From: Sphingomonas chungangi
GTDB taxonomy: Bacteria; Pseudomonadota; Alphaproteobacteria; Sphingomonadales; Sphingomonadaceae
Reading direction: 5' to 3'
Length of the DNA: 64,000 nt
Assembly: GCF_013778325.1 (NCBI RefSeq)
Contig: NZ_JACEIB010000024.1
Span: 1-64,000, forward strand
Part shown: piece after piece, positions 62,198 through 64,000 of the stretch
How positions within the stretch are numbered: position 1 is the first letter of the stretch
Layout: every line of letters begins with the position of its first letter
The notes under the pieces: generated by a model
The model's input: only the letters and a program-made list of their open reading frames with translations
The model's database searches: none
What the model was told of the DNA's origin: nothing
Program-made: the position numbers and the translations under genes

Positions 62198-62416
62198 CTA
62201 TCGCGCGTCAGCGAGTGCCTCGACTCGCGCTGACAGGTCGACCCATGCAACTTGAGCCGAACTGCCGACTGGCGCTGCCCCTATTTGGCCATCGCAGACC
62301 TCGAGCGCGCGATCGCCGAAGACCGTCAGAAGGGTGTGCGCCAAGGCATCAATGTCAGCTGCACGGGCGCCCGCTTGATTTGCTGAACTTCGCTTTGGAG
62401 GTTTCGCAGGCCCCAT
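62198..62416 (-). CDS. Small hypothetical protein, minus strand
   Basis: A 72-residue frame, MGPAKPPKRS at the start and then ADIDALAHTLLTVFGDRALEVCDGQIG and WVDLSARVEALADAR. The helical C-terminal part looks protein-like and resembles small sphingomonad proteins with an AHxLxxxFGxxAL pattern. The ribosome site (GGA, six bases before ATG 62416) is weak. It sits between DksA/TraR (convergent, 13 bases) and the Crp/Fnr gene. Coding status is uncertain. Confidence 0.45.
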   Translation of the reverse strand: MGPAKPPKRSSANQAGARAADIDALAHTLLTVFGDRALEVCDGQIGAAPVGSSAQVAWVDLSARVEALADAR

Positions 62417-62492
62417 GGAAGTCCGTGATCTCAGGAAGGGCGGGTGCAAACTTGACCCAGGTCTATGGCCCGCCTGCGTAACGAGCTGATTC

Positions 62493-62506
62493 TCGATTAA
62501 AATCAA
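62493..62506. promoter_or_regulatory. FNR/FixK-like box before the Crp/Fnr gene
   Basis: TCGAT-TAAA-ATCAA, one mismatch to the TTGAT-N4-ATCAA consensus of FNR/FixK/Anr-type regulators. It is centred about 68 bases upstream of the Crp/Fnr start, a plausible activation or autoregulation position. Confidence 0.5.
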
Positions 62507-62567
62507 TGCTCGCCATATACATGGATCAACTATTTCATTGGATGTTGGCGCTACCAGTGAGCCTCGG

Positions 62568-63299
62568 ATGGCCAACCGCTTCACGGACAAGCTCAGGCGA
62601 TTTGCCGCGCTGAGCGACCAAGATATCGCAGTCCTTTCCGTAGCTACGGCGCGAACGCGAACCGTGCCCGCCAGACACGACCTGATCCTAGAGGGAGATG
62701 TGCCGGGGCCGGTCTTCGTGATGCTCGAGGGATGGGCCTGCCGCTACAAGATCCTGCCAGAAGGCGGCCGGCAGATCATGGCCTTCCTCATGCCGGGCGA
62801 CACCTGCGATATCCAGACTGGATCGCTGGAGGTCATGTATCACAGCATCAAGACGCTGACCCCGGCGCGGATTGCGACCATCTCACCACGCGAGATGCAC
62901 GAGCTGCTCGAAAACCGGACGCCGATCGCGCTTGCACTGATCCGGACCCAGCTCGTCGATGAGGCGACGCTGCGGGCCTGGATCGTCAGCATGGGCCGGC
63001 GCGACAGCCTTGCGCGTGTGGCCCACCTCATGTGCGAGCTCTTCATCCGCGCTCGCAATGTCGGCTTGGTCGAGGACGGCGAGCTCGAGCTTCCAATCTC
63101 TCAGATCGTCATAGCGGACTCGCTTGGACTAACGCCGGTTCACGTCAACCGCGTCTTCCGCACACTGAGGAAGGAAAACGCCATGCGCGTCGATGTCGGC
63201 AGCCTTGTTATCACCGATCCGGCCCGGCTGGCCGTCCTGGCCGGTTTCGACGACGCCTACCTTCACCGGCGGGTGATCAGAACGGTTGCGTCGCAATAG
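62568..63299 (+). CDS. Crp/Fnr-family transcriptional regulator
   Basis: A 243-residue regulator. The N-terminal cyclic-nucleotide-binding-like barrel (about 15-125) contains LILEGDVPGPVFVMLEGWACRYKILPEGGRQ in outline, and a dimerisation helix follows. The C-terminal winged helix-turn-helix has LPISQIVIADSLGLTPVHVNRVFRTLRKE (recognition helix HVNRVFRTLR). There is no N-terminal Cys cluster, so it is not an oxygen-sensing Fnr with an Fe-S centre. The true start is the ATG at 62568; upstream codons begin with TTG. It pairs with a second such regulator at the right edge. Confidence 0.9.
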   Translation: MANRFTDKLRRFAALSDQDIAVLSVATARTRTVPARHDLILEGDVPGPVFVMLEGWACRYKILPEGGRQIMAFLMPGDTCDIQTGSLEVMYHSIKTLTPARIATISPREMHELLENRTPIALALIRTQLVDEATLRAWIVSMGRRDSLARVAHLMCELFIRARNVGLVEDGELELPISQIVIADSLGLTPVHVNRVFRTLRKENAMRVDVGSLVITDPARLAVLAGFDDAYLHRRVIRTVASQ

Positions 63300-63310
63300 A
63301 CCTAGATCAA
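63297..63310. promoter_or_regulatory. FNR/FixK-like box before the 61-residue gene
   Basis: TAGAC-CTAG-ATCAA, one mismatch to TTGAC/T-N4-ATCAA. It overlaps the Crp/Fnr stop codon and is centred about 53 bases upstream of the small gene at 63357, a typical class II position if transcription starts about 12 bases before that gene. Confidence 0.55.
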
Positions 63311-63356
63311 TTTCATTCTGCCGGAATAATCCATGCTCGCGGACAGGAGGCGACCG

Positions 63357-63542
63357 ATGGATCACGACGAGGCAGCCAACTCTTACGATGCGGCCTATTA
63401 TCGAGAGCGTGAGCAGCAGGCCCGACGGCTTGCCGACGCAGCATCGGTGCCCAGCATCCGCGCCATTCATCTGCAGATGGCCGACCGTTATTCCCAGCTT
63501 GTCGAGCGGCCGCCGAAAATCTCCGCTGGTCAGTCCACGTAG
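63357..63542 (+). CDS. Small hypothetical protein, FNR-box associated
   Basis: A 61-residue acidic-basic helical protein (MDHDEAANSYDAAYYRERE at the start, then a helix ending IHLQMADRYSQLVERP). The ATG at 63357 has a strong AGGAGG six bases upstream, which favours it over an earlier start at 63333. It lies 57 bases after the Crp/Fnr gene and downstream of an FNR-like box, so that regulator probably controls it. No family function is known to me. Confidence 0.7.
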   Translation: MDHDEAANSYDAAYYREREQQARRLADAASVPSIRAIHLQMADRYSQLVERPPKISAGQST

Positions 63543-63550
63543 AAGCACGA

Positions 63551-63730
63551 GTGCGATGGTTGGCGATCCTTGCATGGCGAAGAAGGGATCGCCGACGCAT
63601 CGTGGGAAATCCGTGGGTCGACAAGCGTCCCGATGGAGTCACGCTCGAGGAGCTGCTCGGCTACAAGCAGCGGCGCCAGGAGGCCAACATCAAAAGCGAT
63701 GACCGGTGCGACGGCGGTGGGCCTGCCTGA
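63551..63730 (+). CDS. 59-residue hypothetical protein
   Basis: A GTG-initiated frame of 59 residues. The N-terminal half is Trp/Arg-rich (RWLAILAWRRRDRRRIVG). The second half looks coding, NPWVDKRPDGVTLEELLGYKQ then RRQEANIKSDDRCDGGGPA. It follows the 61-residue gene by eight bases. The start is uncertain and no strong ribosome site was seen (GAAG upstream). It may be a co-transcribed small protein. Confidence 0.45.
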   Translation: MRWLAILAWRRRDRRRIVGNPWVDKRPDGVTLEELLGYKQRRQEANIKSDDRCDGGGPA

Positions 63731-63777
63731 ACTGCCATTTGCCACCCCAGAACCGGATTCGATGATCTCGCCGAGGT

Positions 63778-64000
63778 TCATGCCACGCGCAGGCGCCGGT
63801 GAAGATAGTTCTCATCGAAGCCGGCGATTCTCATGAGCTTGGCTGGGTCGGTGATCATCAGCTTCCCGCGCTGGAGGGACACAGCCGCTTGCAGCTTCAG
63901 TTCCTTGAGCACCCTGTTGAGATGCACCGGGGTCATGCCGAGCGCGTCGGCAAGCACGAGCTGTGAGAGGGGAAGGATCAGCTCGGCGTTGGAAACCAAG
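63778..64000 (-). CDS. Crp/Fnr-family regulator, C-terminal part, cut by the right edge
   Basis: The visible 73 residues are the C-terminal winged helix-turn-helix: ILPLSQLVLADALGMTPVHLNRVLKELK, followed by LMITDPAKLMRIAGFDENYLHRRL. This closely parallels the end of the Crp/Fnr protein at 62568 (VITDPARLAVLAGFDDAYLHRR), so the two are paralogues facing each other. The N-terminal sensor domain lies beyond the window. Confidence 0.85.
   Translation of the reverse strand, partial: LVSNAELILPLSQLVLADALGMTPVHLNRVLKELKLQAAVSLQRGKLMITDPAKLMRIAGFDENYLHRRLRVA

Noticed and set aside
62215-62481. 88-codon plus-strand frame between DksA/TraR and Crp/Fnr genes
   Set aside because: Overlaps a better minus-strand candidate and has no ribosome site; neither is certain.
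1-64000. tRNA, rRNA, CRISPR arrays, integrases, transposases and prophage genes
   Set aside because: None recognised on either strand by reading.

Overview
The window is about 64 kb of GC-rich, densely coding bacterial DNA. Gene content points to an alphaproteobacterium of the sphingomonad type. The evidence is a cyo quinol oxidase, a Tat-signal SDR protein of the sphingomonad kind, DUF4142, DUF3617 and PRC-barrel stress proteins, EcfG-like promoter near-matches (GGAAC-N17-CGTT), FixK/FNR-like boxes beside Crp/Fnr regulators, and many gluconate-dehydrogenase and GMC-type oxidoreductases. No rRNA, tRNA, CRISPR array, integrase or intact insertion sequence was seen. The taxonomic call is inferred from gene content only.

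Layout. (1) 1-3.3 kb: an arsenic operon on the minus strand, arsR-arsC-acr3-arsN2-arsH, with two copies of an ATCGG-N6-CCGAT operator in front of arsR. The left edge holds the start of another minus-strand gene whose ribosome binding site lies inside a 10-bp inverted repeat. (2) 3.4-13.9 kb: a complete chemosensory operon on the minus strand with no flagellar or pilus genes. In transcription order it is a soluble receptor with two signalling tips, a triple CheW, CheB, CheR, CheA, a STAS protein, a single-domain response regulator, a CheC-like protein and a PAS-PAS hybrid histidine kinase. (3) 14.5-24.4 kb: a run of inner-membrane proteins (ClC, MscS, DUF389, an APC-like protein, DUF2254, a CPA1 Na+/H+ antiporter broken by a frameshift, and a COG0701 permease). 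(4) 24.6-35.5 kb: carbohydrate genes (SDR, GH130-like, SMP-30 lactonase, TIM-barrel isomerase, GH15), translationally coupled to cyoABCD, then a YihY/BrkB protein. (5) 35.6-47.7 kb: an L,D-transpeptidase, then a respiratory-type dehydrogenase block (GMC flavoprotein, gluconate-dehydrogenase subunit 3, an internally duplicated membrane protein, a ThDP enzyme of the pyruvate:quinone oxidoreductase type, an SDR). A divergent operon follows (GMC, DoxX, cupin, VOC) and converges on a second SMP-30 protein. (6) 47.7-64 kb: a stress and detoxification region. It holds a GST, a carotenoid oxygenase, DUF4142, a frameshifted ECF sigma factor with its anti-sigma factor, fasciclin, lipocalin, a decayed SDR, a catalase-family protein, a flavodoxin-like protein, a hydrolase, an SDR, a zinc alcohol dehydrogenase, SRPBCC, an iron permease, PRC-barrel, DksA/TraR and two Crp/Fnr regulators.

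How it fits together. The sugar-oxidising enzymes (lactonases, GMC and gluconate-type dehydrogenase, ThDP quinone oxidoreductase) could feed electrons into ubiquinone, which the bo3-type oxidase reoxidises. This link is inferred from position and family. The features most worth following are the membrane protein at 39545-40471, with an exact 137-residue internal duplication carrying paired histidines next to a GMC/subunit-3 pair that has no visible cytochrome subunit, and the unusual chemosensory operon. There are also two single-base frameshifts (antiporter and ECF sigma factor) and one nonsense-plus-truncation pseudogene.
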